A stretch of DNA of 64,000 nt from Erythroxylum novogranatense (lineage: Eukaryota > Streptophyta > Magnoliopsida > Malpighiales > Erythroxylaceae): assembly GCA_029891385.1 (NCBI GenBank), contig CM057230.1, positions 51,377,414 to 51,441,413 of the forward strand. Reading direction: 5' to 3'. This document shows, one piece after another, positions 1-12,155 of the stretch. Position 1 is the stretch's first letter. Each line of letters starts with the position of its first letter. The notes under the pieces are model-generated. The model worked only from the letters and a program-made list of their open reading frames with translations. It was not told where the DNA came from and did not search any database. A program made the position numbers and the translations under genes.

Positions 1-390
1 GTTCATTGTTGATTGACAAGAAATAACATGTTAGTTTAGACTTTGGTATTTAATACGAATTCCATGTAAACATGTATTTTCTTGTATATCAAATCATAAG
101 GAGGATATCAATGAGTATGTGAGCTAATACTACGAACATGAATTCTATTTGAAGAGTTATCAATACCAATTAATGGTCCAAAATTTTGGATAAAGATTGA
201 AAATTTTCAACCCATATAACCTCCTTTGATTAAGAAGATGCCTAAATGACCTAAGAAGTCTAAAAGAAGGGATAAAGATGAAGAACCATAGAATCCAAAC
301 AAGTTGAGCAAAGTTAGAGTACTTATAAAATGTCAACATTGTTTTGGAGTTGGTCATAATAAAAGAGGATGTAAAAATAAAGACTAACCT
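1..390 (+). pseudogene. MULE (Mutator-like) transposase C-terminal remnant
   Basis: Conceptual translation of the plus strand shows the end of a MuDR-like transposase. A SWIM zinc-finger signature (C at 29-31, then W, then IPCKH around 57-71) lies in one frame. It continues into a segment with the family pattern Y-V-x-x-Y-Y ending in YLKSY near 160. After a frameshift at about 163-166 come PINGPKFW (166-189), a basic PKKSKRR stretch and a CCHC zinc knuckle CQHCFGVGHNKRGC (CX2CX4HX4C) ending near 378. In-frame stops in both parts show it is dead. The catalytic DDE domain would lie to the left of the window. Identification rests on the combined SWIM plus zinc-knuckle layout that is typical of plant MULEs. 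Confidence 0.8.
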
Positions 391-495
391 CTGAGACAAC
401 CTAAAATTGTCAAGGTAATTGTATACTAATTTAAAATTATATTTGTGATAAATATTCTTTAAATATCCAATCATTCACTTCAAAATTATAATAAC

Positions 496-508
496 CACTA
501 CAAGAAAA
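496..508 (+). repeat. CACTA left terminal inverted repeat
   Basis: The 13-bp CACTACAAGAAAA matches the reverse complement of 12156-12168 perfectly. The preceding three bases AAC equal the three bases that follow the right end. Confidence 0.95.
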
Positions 509-960
509 GTCACGTTCTCCGACGGAATATTCCGTCGGAGAAAAGGTAGGTTCCGTCGGAGATTATAGTTACCGACGGAATCCGACGAAAGAATAATCCG
601 TCGTAAACATTGCTGTCGTTATTGATTACCGACGGAAATATTCCGTCGTAATTTGCCCACGGTTAACCGACGAAATATTACCGTTGTTGTAGTTTTCCAA
701 CGGAACTTTTTTTGTCTATGACGTCAGTGAAATTAACTAATCCGCAACGGAATATTACCGTCGGTATTAGTTAGAGACGGAAAAAGTGTCGCCAATATTC
801 CGTAGTAAGTTATAAATTTAACGACGGAATTTTGCACGTCGCCAAATTGAGTCCATTTATGTGCCGACGGTATACCTATTCCGTCCCTAAATTGTTACCG
901 ACGGAAAAAGTAATTCCGTCGGTGAAAGAAAGATCTTACCAATAAGTTGCATGTATTAGT
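509..960. repeat. CACTA left subterminal repeat region
   Basis: There are at least a dozen copies of 8-12-bp motifs of the type CCGACGGAA/TTCCGTCGG in direct and inverted order, for example an inverted pair at about 518-541. In En/Spm-type elements such motifs bind the TNPA-class protein and are needed for excision. The assignment follows from position and density; no other function is evident. Confidence 0.85.
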
Positions 961-1316
961 GGACACCCACACATCAACCAGTACATCAACACAATGAATA
1001 ATAACAATTGGTTATACATTATGGGACATCCAGGCATCAACCAGTACATCAAAGGTTTAAATAATGTCAATTGGAATACAATTGGATAAAAACACATCAA
1101 AGTAAACATAAATTGATATTATTGTACCTTAAAATCATGAGTTCGAAAATCTAAAGTTATGGTGATCGTTGGTGGTCCTTCGGAGAGCTTCCCTTCGACT
1201 GTTCGGAGGGTGGTGGCAACTGAGCCATCTGCAACCACTCTTCTCTCATCTTCGTCATCTGCTCTCTCATTTGTATCTCAGATCCGCTCCTCGATTCGTT
1301 GCTCCTGCTCCCTCAT

Positions 1317-1433
1317 CCGTTGTTCCTCCCGCTCTCTGAACTCCCTCATCCGTTGTTCCTCCCGCTCTCTCAGCTCCCTCAACCGTTGTTCCTCCCGCTC
1401 TGACAGCTCCCTCAACCGTTGTTCCTCCCGCTC
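1317..1433 (-). repeat. 33-bp tandem repeat coding an 11-aa coiled-coil unit
   Basis: CCGTTGTTCCTCCCGCTC recurs at 1317, 1350, 1383 and 1416, an exact 33-bp period. On the minus strand it codes the 11-residue unit EREEQRLRELx in the tail of the Transposase_24-type protein. Nearly all changes keep the charged character. Confidence 0.9.
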
Positions 1434-2466
1434 AGTCTGCCCCTCTTCCAAATGAACAATCTTGTCTATTAATGCTTGTACTGTAGCCCGGAGCTCGATG
1501 ACTTCATTGTTGTTCGATGGCCTAGTGGACGCTGCTGTACTGGACATGGAAGATTGAGAATAACACGTGTTCCTATACGAACCTAGCTCAAATATCCTGC
1601 CACGGCGATCCCTACCACCCACGGCCTCAAAATACGTCTGAGACACGTCAACAGGTTGTTCCTCTTGCGTCTGTCGCTCTATGGTTTGTTGTAATTGGTC
1701 CTATAAGGTATGTGAAGTTAACATTAAGACGACTGACGGGAGGAGTATTGAGAAATTACAAAAAAACAATAACTGGACATACATTCAGCTCTCGACAGCG
1801 GTTGTTGATGAAGGTTACACCGTCATGCTTCTTTGTGTGAGTGTGCAGAAATAACGGAAGGGGGGTAGGCTTCGTGCCCAATGACTTCTCCTACATGAGA
1901 AAGACTAAAATGTTAGATGTGAAGTAGAAATCGTTGAAACCTCGGCAGAAGATCGTAAAGTTGTATGATATTCGCCACAAGTTGGACAATAAAAATAAGT
2001 CAACACTAAAAATAAGTCAACATAAGTGGCACCAGATAGGTAGACCATTAGCATTATCCATAATACAACGAAGCTAACTATCGACAAAATTAGTGTAAAG
2101 TGTAGATACTTACAAGTCTGTCTGCATGCTCTTGGTGAGTTATTGAGCCTCCCGTATGTACGGGAAGACTCTGTTGACCTGGGCCTCCATGTCTATTGGC
2201 CGAGTTACGTCCTGAGATGGACATTGCTGCAAGTGATCCCCAATACAACAACCAACGACTCCATATATCTTCCGAAATAAAGCGGGGTCGTACACCAGCC
2301 TTGCTTATCGCGTTAATGAAGTCGCGATAACGTGTACGAGCCCGCTTCTCCCAGAATTTGTATATGCTCTCATCCAAAGTAGCGTCCCAAAAAAATGCTT
2401 TCTGATTAAAGAACAAACAAATATATGTTAGTTAATGTCAAACTATAAATATATTCATCATGACAC

Positions 2467-2491
2467 TATATATATATATATATATATATAT
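2467..2491. repeat. (TA)n microsatellite
   Basis: An uninterrupted TA dinucleotide run lies inside the CACTA element, between two coding blocks of the Transposase_24-type gene (probable intron). Confidence 0.9.
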
Positions 2492-4099
2492 TAATTATAT
2501 AACAGAAATAATTATTGTACCTCGAACTCATTAAAGTACAATTGTTCCGTTGCTACAGTGATATTCTTCCAGGTATACCCATCGGGTTCAATCCTTTCCT
2601 TAAACGTGGAGGTCATCTCTTTTGAAACCATTCCGATTTGCATGCGAACCTAAAACAAGAAGTCATTGAATTGTACAAATAGACCAAAAATAGCAAGTCT
2701 AGAAACAGTGCGTAATCCTATCATATTACTTACTGGTCATTGATGTAAGTGATATACTTTCGGCCATCATCTCCTACAGATCCAGGTTCCCGGACATGTC
2801 CTCCATCCCCTATTGTGGTATTGGATGATAAATGAGTTGGCGTAGGGGATGGTGTGACATTAGTAGCAGCAGGTGATGGCTCATCTGCAACTGGAGGATG
2901 TGTAGGAGGAGGAGGTGAGTCAGTGCACGTCCCAGACTGTGACGATCCACCTTGAGACGGCTGCCCGCCAAACATCCCTCTAAACCTCGGCCGCATATCC
3001 TCACGTGGTCTCTTTGGTGCCATATTAATGAATGAAATACAAAATTTATCGAATTCTGTACACATATAACAATCTTAAGAGCAATCGTTTAATGAAGTTA
3101 TTTACCTATAATCCAATGTCATTGAAAGTTAACAAACAAGTTAACAACAATATATTAACGTCAACAATTATATAATTACATTTGTGTTTACCGAATGAAA
3201 CATATACAACAACAAACATCTTTTCAACGTTGTGAATTATGTAATGCATCGATTAATTATTCCGTCGGATTCCATGTGACATGAGAGTCCGTATAAGTAA
3301 ATGAGTCCCCGATTCGGATTTACGAGAAGCGTCCCGCACATTCAAAAGAAGCTCGAGAAGCGATCGGGCGTCTCTACCGGTGAAGGCCTTTGGACACTTT
3401 CTCTCAATAACGTTTTGGCTATAGCCATACTTATTGAGGAAATTGTAAATGTTTAGCGCTCTTGAGTACAGAGGGGCGAATTGTGCGAGATGAACTAGTA
3501 GAAGGGGAATAACAAGCGATTTGTCATTTCATCATATGTCGTAGTGTCATGGCGCCGCCTTCATCGACACTTATTTCTTCTTCGTAATAAAGGACGCTTT
3601 GAGCAACATGAAGTTAAAACCATCAAATTACTATTATGTTATGGGCAATGAACATAAGGAAATAAGATGTCTTGAATATGAACACGACGTAATAATCATA
3701 GCAAACACCTTCAAGTAGAAGATCGGTCATGGATGGCAAACGAATCGAGTGCTTTCCGCAACGCTGTTTCTGCAATGGTTATTCCACGACGGGACAAATT
3801 TTCCACATTCCTCCCAACGGAAAGAATTATTACCGTCGGAACCATTCGCCACATCGACATCCCTTGAATAAGAATTCCAATGATTAAAAGGAGTAGTGAA
3901 TTTGGTGCAAGAAATAGTCTATTACAAAGATATATTAATTGCTATCGAACTTAAATGTAATTACAATCATCTTCCTCGTCGGAGTATAAGAATCAAACTC
4001 TTCCCTTGGTCGATCCATTGTTACCGTCATCGACTCTGCAGATGAAATATCCACATAAGCGTTAGAAGGATCGTGCAAAGGTTACGTAATAAATCTGCG

Positions 4100-5480
4100 T
4101 TATTGTATCATGAATAGAAGCCACGTCTTCTTGAAACGCTTCATTGCCGCTTTCTCCTCTACGTTTGTATAGGATTCAAACACTCCCCTAGGTTTAACTT
4201 TGCACACCGCCAACCAATCCGCCTTATCACGTCGTAAGCTTGGAAAAGAGACATAACACACATGTCTTGCTTGCATAGCCAAGATGAATGGTTCAAATTG
4301 TCTCAACCGTCTACGGAAGTTTATTTCAACGACATTGTATCGGTTATGCACTTTTGTTCCAACGTTTGGTGTCGGGTCATACCGGTCACATTTAAATATC
4401 ACACATCGCTTAATTGGCAACGCAGGTACTCAACTTCAAGTATTTCAATTATTTTCCTATAATAATCCATCAATTCTCCTCAGATCGAAACCCCATCTGC
4501 TCATACTTGACATGGTATGTCCATGCGAGTCTCAGATGGTATTTATATCCATTCACGAAATACTCGAATAAGAGTTAACGATTCGCAGAGGTCCTTCAGT
4601 AAGATCGATATGAACTTGTTACATATTGGATTCTCCATGACCTATGTAACGAAGTAGCAAAGGAAAGGAACAATGTCATCGGAACATGTTAACATGGTGG
4701 TTAACAATAGGAATAGTTTAAAGTGAGAACTTACATATCGTGCAAACCATCGAGGGAATTGTTTTCCAACCGTTATTCATGTCATCTGTGTGATACGGGC
4801 ATTACCTCGTGCAACAATGCCTCGTATAACTGCATATGACATGACACCAATCGAAACGTTCAACACAATAACACCTACAATGGAGCATACCGGTTGTGCA
4901 ACTCATCAGTATGAATGGAAGAACCTCCCGACGATTCAATAAAATGTACCCATATGCAGCATCAATTTCCTCCTCTGTTAGCATTCGTCTTGTTGCCGTC
5001 CGGATGTCCGCCCCGGATATGTAAAATTGACAAGTTCCCATCCGCACCACTTGTTCCTCCCCATCGTCGTTACGAGGAACTTGTCTCGCCTTTGCATGCA
5101 TACATGAGGCTCAAAATAATGTCCACAAACGTCTTAGCTTCCACACTAAATAAGCATTACATATGGAGCCCTCAACTCTAGCTTTGTTTTTGACATTTTT
5201 TTTAGATGATGTAAATACCTATAATAAAGCATATGGTTATTACAATGTTCAATACGTACAACATGTACAAATGGGTAACGATATGATAGTACAGGAGTTA
5301 CCTCTCAAATGGATACATCCATCGATATTGGACCGGACCGGCAAGTTTTGCTTCATATGGTAAATGCACCGGTAAATGCTCCATGCAGTCAAATAAGCTA
5401 GGAGGAAAAATCCCTTCTAACTTGCACAAAATAACTGAAATTTCATTCTCTAGTTTTTCCATTTCATCTAAATTGATTTG
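4100..5480 (-). pseudogene. CACTA TNP2 C-terminal modules (DUF4218 and DUF4216)
   Basis: On the minus strand, 5465-5310 translates cleanly into a DUF4218 segment (CKLEGIFPPSLFD, then HLPYEAKLAGPVQYRWMYPF). Further on, 4420-4100 is a DUF4216 segment (VIFKCDRYDPTPNVGTKVHN, ending with RRDKADWLAVCKVKPRG). These two modules regularly follow the TNP2 transposase domain in plant CACTA proteins. The intervening 5101-4802 is out of frame and poorly conserved. The modules lie in different frames, so the protein cannot be made as one chain without correcting frameshifts or assuming introns. Confidence 0.75.
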
Positions 5481-5533
5481 AGATGATGTTAAGCTTTTGA
5501 AAACAAGCTCAACTCATTAATGGTTCCCATACC

Positions 5534-7480
5534 TTAGAAGGTAGCAACTTCATGAAAGGCAATTAGAATTAGCCTTTGCATAAAAACATGGCAATCATGA
5601 CTTTTCATCCCAAATAATTTGTACTTTCTCATATCTACACACCTAGACAGGTTTGACACATAACCATCAGGAAACTTGAGTCCTTTCAACCATTCACACA
5701 AACGCTCCTTTTGTTGCTTGTCCAAAGTGTAACATGCTTTGGATATTTACGTGCGGACATCTTTATGTAACTCATGTCTTCTACAGCGGTTCCAAATCAG
5801 CTCTGGATTTCGCATTGTCTTTTGTCTTCCTTGAATGTTCATAATCGTATTGAACAAGTTGTCAAACATGTTTTCTCAATATGCATCACGTCCAGATTAT
5901 GTCGCACCATGTTTGTTTTCCAATATGGTAAATCCCAAAATATGCTTCGCTTTTGCCAACCAAAGTTTTGGTGATGCTTGATTGACTTCATCGACTTCAA
6001 ATTCGATTACTTTAAGCAACCCCAATGCCTCAATCTCTTGTAAGATCTCAACACCACATTTGAAGGTGGAGTGGTTGTTTGACTATCTTATTTTCATGAA
6101 CTTATATTTATTGCGCCTAAACGGATGATCGGGAGGAAGGAATTTCTGTGATTGTCAAACCAACTAATTTTGCCACCGGATGGAAGATAAACGCATCTCG
6201 AATCATTGTCGAATGAGAGCAAGCCAACTTTCCAAATGTGCTCCACGGATAACATGGCCAAAGCCGGAAGTCACTTATCGTCCACATTAAAGTCTGCTCT
6301 CATGACAAAATTCTGTTTCAAAGATACATCATATGTTTGCACACCAGCTTCCCAAAGATCTTTGCAATTTAATATCGGGGTTGTAAGTAAACATCTATTT
6401 TTGCTTGGGATTTGTTGGTCCCGCACAATAATCTGAAGAAACATGTACGCCTCTTTCATGCACATCCACGGAGGCAAATTATAAGGAGTAATTATCACCG
6501 CCAAGATGAATATTGCTGCGGATTGACCAAACGGTTGGAATCCATCAGTCGACAATCCCAACCGCACATTCCGACTTTCAACTACAAAGTGCTGATGGGT
6601 GTCATTGAAATGCTTCCATGCCAGTGCATCTGATGGATGACGCATTACTCCATCTTCCTGATCGTGCTCAGCATGCCATCTCATGTGACATGCAATCACA
6701 TCGATGCATAAAGTCTCTGATCTCAAGTAAGCGGAAATAATACATCCGCTTCCATGGAACTAATTTCATTTCATTGCGACTTTTGTGGCTTAAATCTCGA
6801 TTGACCACAAAATTTGCACTCATCTAAGTTCACATCATCTCCCCAATACAACATACATCCCAACCGACAGCAATCAATTTTTTGCACTGGCAACCCAAGG
6901 CTCCGAATCAGTTTCTTCATATTGTAAAAGCAGTCAACCATTGAATGATCAGCGGTAGTGATTCAGTATACCACTCTAGAATGTTATCAAAGCAACGATC
7001 CGATATGTGTCCTTCACTCTTAACGTTCAAAATTCGCGCAATTGAAGACAATTCGTCATTTTTGACAACCGCCACAATTCTCGGTCGACTGAGTAAGTCA
7101 AAAATTTCGTATCGCATTTGGTTCTTCTTCAACATTTATCGTATTTGTCTCAAAGGTGCAACCAATTCCATCAAAGACCATTTGCCTGTCGCGTTTTCCG
7201 TTCCATGACCTCCCCTTCCAACCTCCCCTTCATACTCATTTACGTTGATGACATTTGTGCATCATTCCCTCGAGGTGCTACAAATTAACGGTTCGCCATG
7301 TCGTGTCCACTCAAAATAATTAGGCACAAACCCTTTTCGCAAAGAAATGCAACTTAACTTCATCAAGAGTCGAAATATTTGTGCTTGCACTTGCTACATG
7401 GACATCGATCTTTTGTCCATCCATATATGCATGTTGAGAGCATGCATAATGAATAAAACTATCGACTCCATGCACAATTC
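5534..7480 (-). pseudogene. TNP2-like CACTA transposase (Transposase_21), broken
   Basis: The longest intact block, 6726-6271, carries the hallmark TNP2 core: WHAEHDQEDGVMRHP, RNVRLGLSTDGFQPFGQSAA, LPPWMCMKEAYMF and ETYD-like GVQTYDVSLKQNFVMRA. N-terminal to it (7330-7140) is VPNYFEWTRHGE, the transposase-associated segment. 7135-6917 is also recognisable but in another frame. C-terminal blocks include a degraded HNLDVMHIEK (about 5910-5880) and LKGLKFPDGYVSNLSRCVDM with LKSHDCHV-like KSHDCHVFMQRL (5690-5545). At least five frameshifts or stops separate the blocks. The transposase would cut and join the CACTA ends; this copy cannot. It is in the same orientation as the second gene downstream, as in En/Spm. 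Confidence 0.85.
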
Positions 7481-8539
7481 AGATTAATGAAGCCCGCAGG
7501 GTTAATCGTCTATACATCCAAGATCTATCCCGCCACTCATAGCATTTGGTAATCGTTAATTTCAATATGTCAATCAATTGTCAAGATAATTCATGTATGA
7601 CACATATAACAACGTATCAAGATATCATTAACTAATTGTTATACGAGGATCATGCTGACAATTCGGCAACATTAACATTAATAATACTTATCAAGAATTA
7701 AACATTAATAATATCAAAGCAATTCACAACCATACAAAATTTTCTTATAACGTCAAATAATATAAACAAATATATGCGTAAAGTTACCACAATTTAAGTA
7801 AAAGTATAGTTGTCATTCCAATACCTGCGTAGGCTTATCTTAACGTTCCTCCAAAGTATAAATACTGGGGACAATACAGTTCCTACAACAAACAAATTAA
7901 CATTGTGTCTTATCATATCGAGGCGTCGTAGCATTTATCATGCAATGATTGAACACCAAATTTATTGAAATGACTAATATAAGATTGTAAAAATGTTTGT
8001 TATATATGGAATTACTTTACTTTTTTTTTTGGGTCTACTTGGTTTGATGTGCGTTTGACAAGCTTAGACATTGTCTTATGATTGCGTGGAAAGGCAATTA
8101 GCTTCGACAGACTTATGACTCAGCCTAAACTTTTCTTCGTGGATATATATATTATTTATTAGCCCCGAAATTTTTTTTCTTTTTATTTTAATTTTTTTTA
8201 TTTAATTAAGCTTAAGTAAATTATGTTAGCATTAATTAACTTGACATTAATTAGTATGAGTTAGCATTAATGAGTTAGGTGAAGAATTAATGGAGTTAAA
8301 TGTGTTAGTTGGACTTGAATGAAGTAGGGAAAGAAAAGAGGAATAAGTTGGGCTTTAAAAGAACAAATGGGCTTGAGTAAGTTAAAGAGGAGATGATGTA
8401 GGAAGAAAGGGATTTAGAAGAAGTGAACTTGGGCTTGGGCTTAAGTTAAATGAAAGTAGTATAAGGAAATAAGAAAGGAAAGGAAGATGAAGGAGGAGTA
8501 AATGGGCTTAGCCTTATGGGCTTAAGTTAAATGGAAGAA

Positions 8540-8555
8540 AGTATAAAAGAAGAGA
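8540..8555 (+). promoter_or_regulatory. TATA-box region of the solo LTR
   Basis: GTATAAAAGAAGAGAA precedes a GA-rich tract, as expected for the LTR promoter and transcribed leader. The call rests on motif and position only. Confidence 0.4.
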
Positions 8556-10200
8556 AATAAGTGAGTAGTAGGGAAAGAAGGAAAGAAACGAAAATCAAAG
8601 GGAGAGGGAGAGAAGTTTCGGTGGTGAGGAGAAAAGAAGAAAAGCTTGGTTAAGTTTGTGATTTTCCAAGAGTTTGGGTAAGATTTTGAAGAAAGTTCAA
8701 GAGTTAAAAGTGTGGAGGAAGGCTAGAGCTTCCATTTGAACCAAGAAATCACTTGGTTTAGTGAAGATTCAAGGTAAGCTTCTTGTTTAAGGTTGAGATT
8801 TTAGTTGGGTTTTTGGTTAGAAAGACTAAGAATGGAGTGGGTTTAGTGATTCTAGAGTTAATTTCATGATTAAAGTTCATTGGGTTTTCAATTTTAGAAA
8901 CCCTAAGTGATGTAAGGTTCTTTTCTTGTTATAAATGAAGGAGGACAAGAAAGAAGGGGAGAACAAGAAGAGGAGCTTCCTTAGGCAAGCTTAAGCAAGG
9001 ATATAAGGTGGGTTTCATTTTATCTTTATGCTAGTAAGTGATAAATACTACTTTAATTAAAGAAATTATGTTCTTTCAAATTATTGGAAGATGAATTGAT
9101 TGAGTATAATAGATGTATGAATGCCATTATATGAGAACTTGATAGTATATGACATTGCTTGACATTGCTTGATAAAGTCATGAATTGAATGAGAATGAAT
9201 ATTAATGAGATTATGACATTTGAGCTAAGCATGAAAAGCATTTTCGAAAATCAGCTATATGGATTTCATGAAAATCCATTTTCGAAATTCAGCTAGTGGG
9301 CAATAAAAGCTCGGTTTTATGCATGAAATTCAGTGTTATGTGGGTTAGTTAAGTCCACCAGCAGAGTCACGTGCGTTGACCAAGATAGCCTTCTCCCTTT
9401 GCCCGATAGTGGCATAGGATGTTCTTTTTGAACTCCTCAAAGATATGACTACACTTGTGTAGCTCATCAAGAACCGTGGACTTTTCAAACCATCAGCTAT
9501 GTGATTATGTGTTAGCATATGTTAGCAAGAATGATGAATGCATGAATCATGAAATTTTGTTGTTAGCTTGATGAATTTGTGAAATGCAAGTTATAAGATT
9601 TGTTAATGAGAACATTGCAAACAGTATGAATAATGAATAGATTCAGCTTAGTAGTATAAATATAAGCGTGTTACCCACGGTGTTAAAGCTCACCCCCACT
9701 TTCCGTCCCATCTCCAGGTGAAGATCTGGATCTCGAAGAATGAGCTCAAGGCATACTCCAAGATCTTAGTGTTTTGTCTTTGTATTTCATGATTTTGTTG
9801 TAAACAATGCTTTAGATGCATTTTGAGAAAATAGTAGCATTTTGGAAGTGTGTTTTGAACCATGTTGTAAAAGGGCTTGAAATGCCCACTAAAGCATTGT
9901 GAGCTACTTGTGTTGAATGTAAATGAAATGCATGAATTATGATTTACCATGGTCTTTCACAACCATTTATTCCATGTTTAAGCATAGTTTCCAAAGTTGT
10001 ATGGAATGGCTTTGAAATTCATGTGAGTAGGAGGATGATGTTAGTACAAGTGAGATTATAGTATGTTGAGAGTGGAATGAATGATTGGAGAGGATTAAAA
10101 GTATTCATGATGTTATGGATAGATTTAGAAAGGTTAGGAGTGTTCATGGTGTTAGAGTTAAGTCGAGAGAGTGTAGAGGTTGGGATCAAGTTCGGGATAG

Positions 10201-10395
10201 TCATAAGTCGAGTTATTGGTCCATATAAGTCGAGTTATTGGTCTCCGACCCCATAAGTCGACTTGTTAGTGATAAGTCGACTTTTTTGTCTCGATAAGTC
10301 GACTTGTTAGTGATAAGTCGACTTATTTGTCTCGATAAGTCGAGTTGTTCAGCATAAGTCGAGTTATAGGCTATTTTCCAGCATAATTCGAGTTG
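10201..10395. repeat. ATAAGTCGA minisatellite in the solo LTR
   Basis: The core ATAAGTCGA followed by STT occurs at about 10203, 10224, 10253, 10272, 10294, 10312, 10334 and 10353, with a degenerate ninth copy at 10383. Spacing is 18-29 bp. Several units contain the palindrome AAGTCGACTT. It is CpG-containing within an AT-rich LTR. Confidence 0.9.
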
Positions 10396-11367
10396 TTAGT
10401 CAAGTGTTTTGAGCATTGTTAGAGGCCGAATTTGGTTTTGTGGTCTTCATAAGAGTTGTAGATCTAGATGTCTACTTTCAAATGGTGAAAGATTGAACAC
10501 AACCAGACCTCTAGATTAAAAGTTATGAGAATCGCGCCAAAAGAATTCCATTTGGATTTTGGAAGTGATCATGGTCTATTGTTTTGGGAATAAATCCCTC
10601 ATCCGGCCTTAAATTGAGGTGAGATTTGAACCATTAGCTTCCTAAGACTTGTATATTTCTTGCTACAGAAATTGGTATCAATTGGAGTTAAATTGAGGAA
10701 GTTTGAAATAAAGCAAGTGAGAGGTCGATTAAGAGAGCATGTTTGGGTAGAGCTCCTTTAGGTGTTTGGAGCATATCTTGAGTTACATGACTCGATTAAG
10801 CGATTCTTGTCTTAAATAAAGCAAGAGTCTTAAGGACATGATTTACAAGAGAAATTAACATTCAATTAGGGTTAAGTGAAATAAACCTTATAAGAAAAGA
10901 TAATCAAGTTTCATGTTTTACGATTCAGGAGTCGGATTCCGGAAACGGGATTCGACATCAGTTGGGCTCTGGAAACGGGGTCCAACATTATTGAAACAAA
11001 TAATTAGAAGTTGCTTATGATATTTGCTTTGTTTGTTTTATGGTTTGACTTAAAGCCCCAAATTTAACTATTTTTCATTCACAGAAGGTAGATGTTCCTA
11101 ATTTTCTAGTGATATGCATATCATCAGAGAAACCAAACCTCAATATTTCAGCTAGTTTAACAAAACCAAACCTCAAAGCTAACTGCGTACCAATTGTCTT
11201 TTTACTGTGCTACTTCTTTTTTTTTATAATTCAGAAAAATCAAATAAATAATCAAAATATATACAAGAAAATTAACAAATCAAATCAATAACAATCAAAC
11301 CAATCTCAAACGAAACAAATCCATGTTCAAAACCCAAAAAAATTTCGATGTTACCTTCGGATGAGTT

Positions 11368-11419
11368 CAACGTCGCCGGAGAGAGGGAGGGAGCAGCCAA
11401 CGTCGCCGGAGAGAGGGAG
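11368..11419. repeat. 30-bp tandem duplication in the CACTA 5' leader
   Basis: CAACGTCGCCGGAGAGAGGG occurs at 11368 and again at 11398. It lies in a short GA-rich, low-complexity open stretch (11348-11582) between the solo LTR and the right subterminal repeats. This is probably leader of the element's minus-strand transcript, not a protein gene. Confidence 0.7.
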
Positions 11420-11544
11420 CACCCTACGTCGCGCGGTCGCCGGAGAAGACGGAAGGAGAACGAAGGTTGGTCACGGAGAAAATCGAGAGAGAAGAGGAGA
11501 GAGGCGGGAAGAAGAGAAGGAAGACAATTTGCAGAGATTTAATT

Positions 11545-12155
11545 TAATTTTGCCGACGAAATTAATCCGTCGCTATAATTAAAATATACCGTCGGTAACT
11601 TAAATCTGGAAACCTAATATACCGACGGCTTATTTCTGTCGGTGAAATAAATCTGGAAACCTATTATACCGACGGCTTATTGCCGTCGGTGACATAATCT
11701 GAAAAATTAATATCTTGACGGCTTATTTACGTGGGTGAAAGTTCTCCCCGACAAATTTTGCCGACCCATATCAATTCGTCCCTATTTACGACGGAATAAT
11801 TTTCAACGGCATATTTCCGTCGCGAAATTGATTTCCTTCATCATTGGCAGCGGATTTTAGTATTTATCGGCATTGTTTGTTTCTTAATATAGCGACGGAT
11901 GTCGTATCGTCGGTGAATCATTTCTACCGACAAGTTCACCGACCGAATATTTTATTCCGTCCCTATTTACAGATGGAATTATTTCCATCGACACTTTTCC
12001 GTCGCTAAAATGCCCCGCAAAATTTTTCCTCCAACTTTGGCAACGGATTTCTGGACCGTCGGTAATCATCTCATTTTCACCGACGGATGAGTGTTTCCGT
12101 CGCAATTAACAGACGCTATATCGACCGTCGGTATATTTCCGTCGCTATACTAAGA
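11545..12155. repeat. CACTA right subterminal repeat region
   Basis: Dense CCGACGG/CCGTCGG motifs in both orientations mirror 509-960. A longer unit (ATACCGACGGCTTATTxCYG followed by TCGGTGA) is repeated around 11621-11690. Presumed transposase-binding region. Confidence 0.85.

Larger units (their letters stand above)
1278..3023 (-). pseudogene. CACTA second gene, Transposase_24 (Ptta/En/Spm) type
   Basis: Three minus-strand coding blocks, apparently exons, read in order. The N-terminal block is 3023-2730 (starts MAPKRPREDMRPRFRG; Pro/Ser-rich, glycine-rich at the end). The second is 2416-2090 (FFWDATLD, WEKRARTRYRDF, HTGGSITHQEHADRL). The third is 1646-1278 (QTYFEAVGGRDRRGRIFELGS, then a charged coiled-coil tail of repeated EREEQRLREL units). 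The WEKxAxxRYRDF, HTGGS and E-GGxDxxGR-GxGS patterns are those of the plant Transposase_24 family found beside TNP2 in CACTA elements. The block between about 2490 and 2660 also looks coding but is decayed. The reading frame is not continuous without assumed introns. It is likely the DNA-binding accessory protein of the element and is probably non-functional. Confidence 0.75.
8157..10987 (+). mobile_element. Solo LTR of a Ty3/gypsy element inside the CACTA element
   Basis: The block begins TATTAGCCCCGAAAT (a decayed TGTTAG start) and ends GGGGTCCAACA. It is flanked by a 5-bp duplication TTATT at 8152-8156 and 10988-10992. It has no internal coding sequence. It shares a colinear order of landmarks with the Tekay LTRs at 28138-30274 and 35157-37274: a purine-rich tract after a TATAAAAG box (about 8540-8640), a GAGTCACGTGCGTTGACCAA block near 9365 and a CTCACCCCCACTTTCC block near 9690. 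It is therefore best read as a solo LTR left by recombination of a related chromovirus, in plus orientation, 2,831 bp long. It inserted after the CACTA element. Confidence 0.85.

Noticed and set aside
10201..10395. Regularly spaced repeat that superficially resembles a CRISPR array
   Set aside because: The core is only 9-12 bp, spacers are shorter than 20 bp and similar to one another, and the setting is a plant LTR.
11348..11582. Two overlapping open frames rich in Arg, Glu and Gly
   Set aside because: GA-rich low complexity with an internal 30-bp duplication; no conserved motif in either frame.
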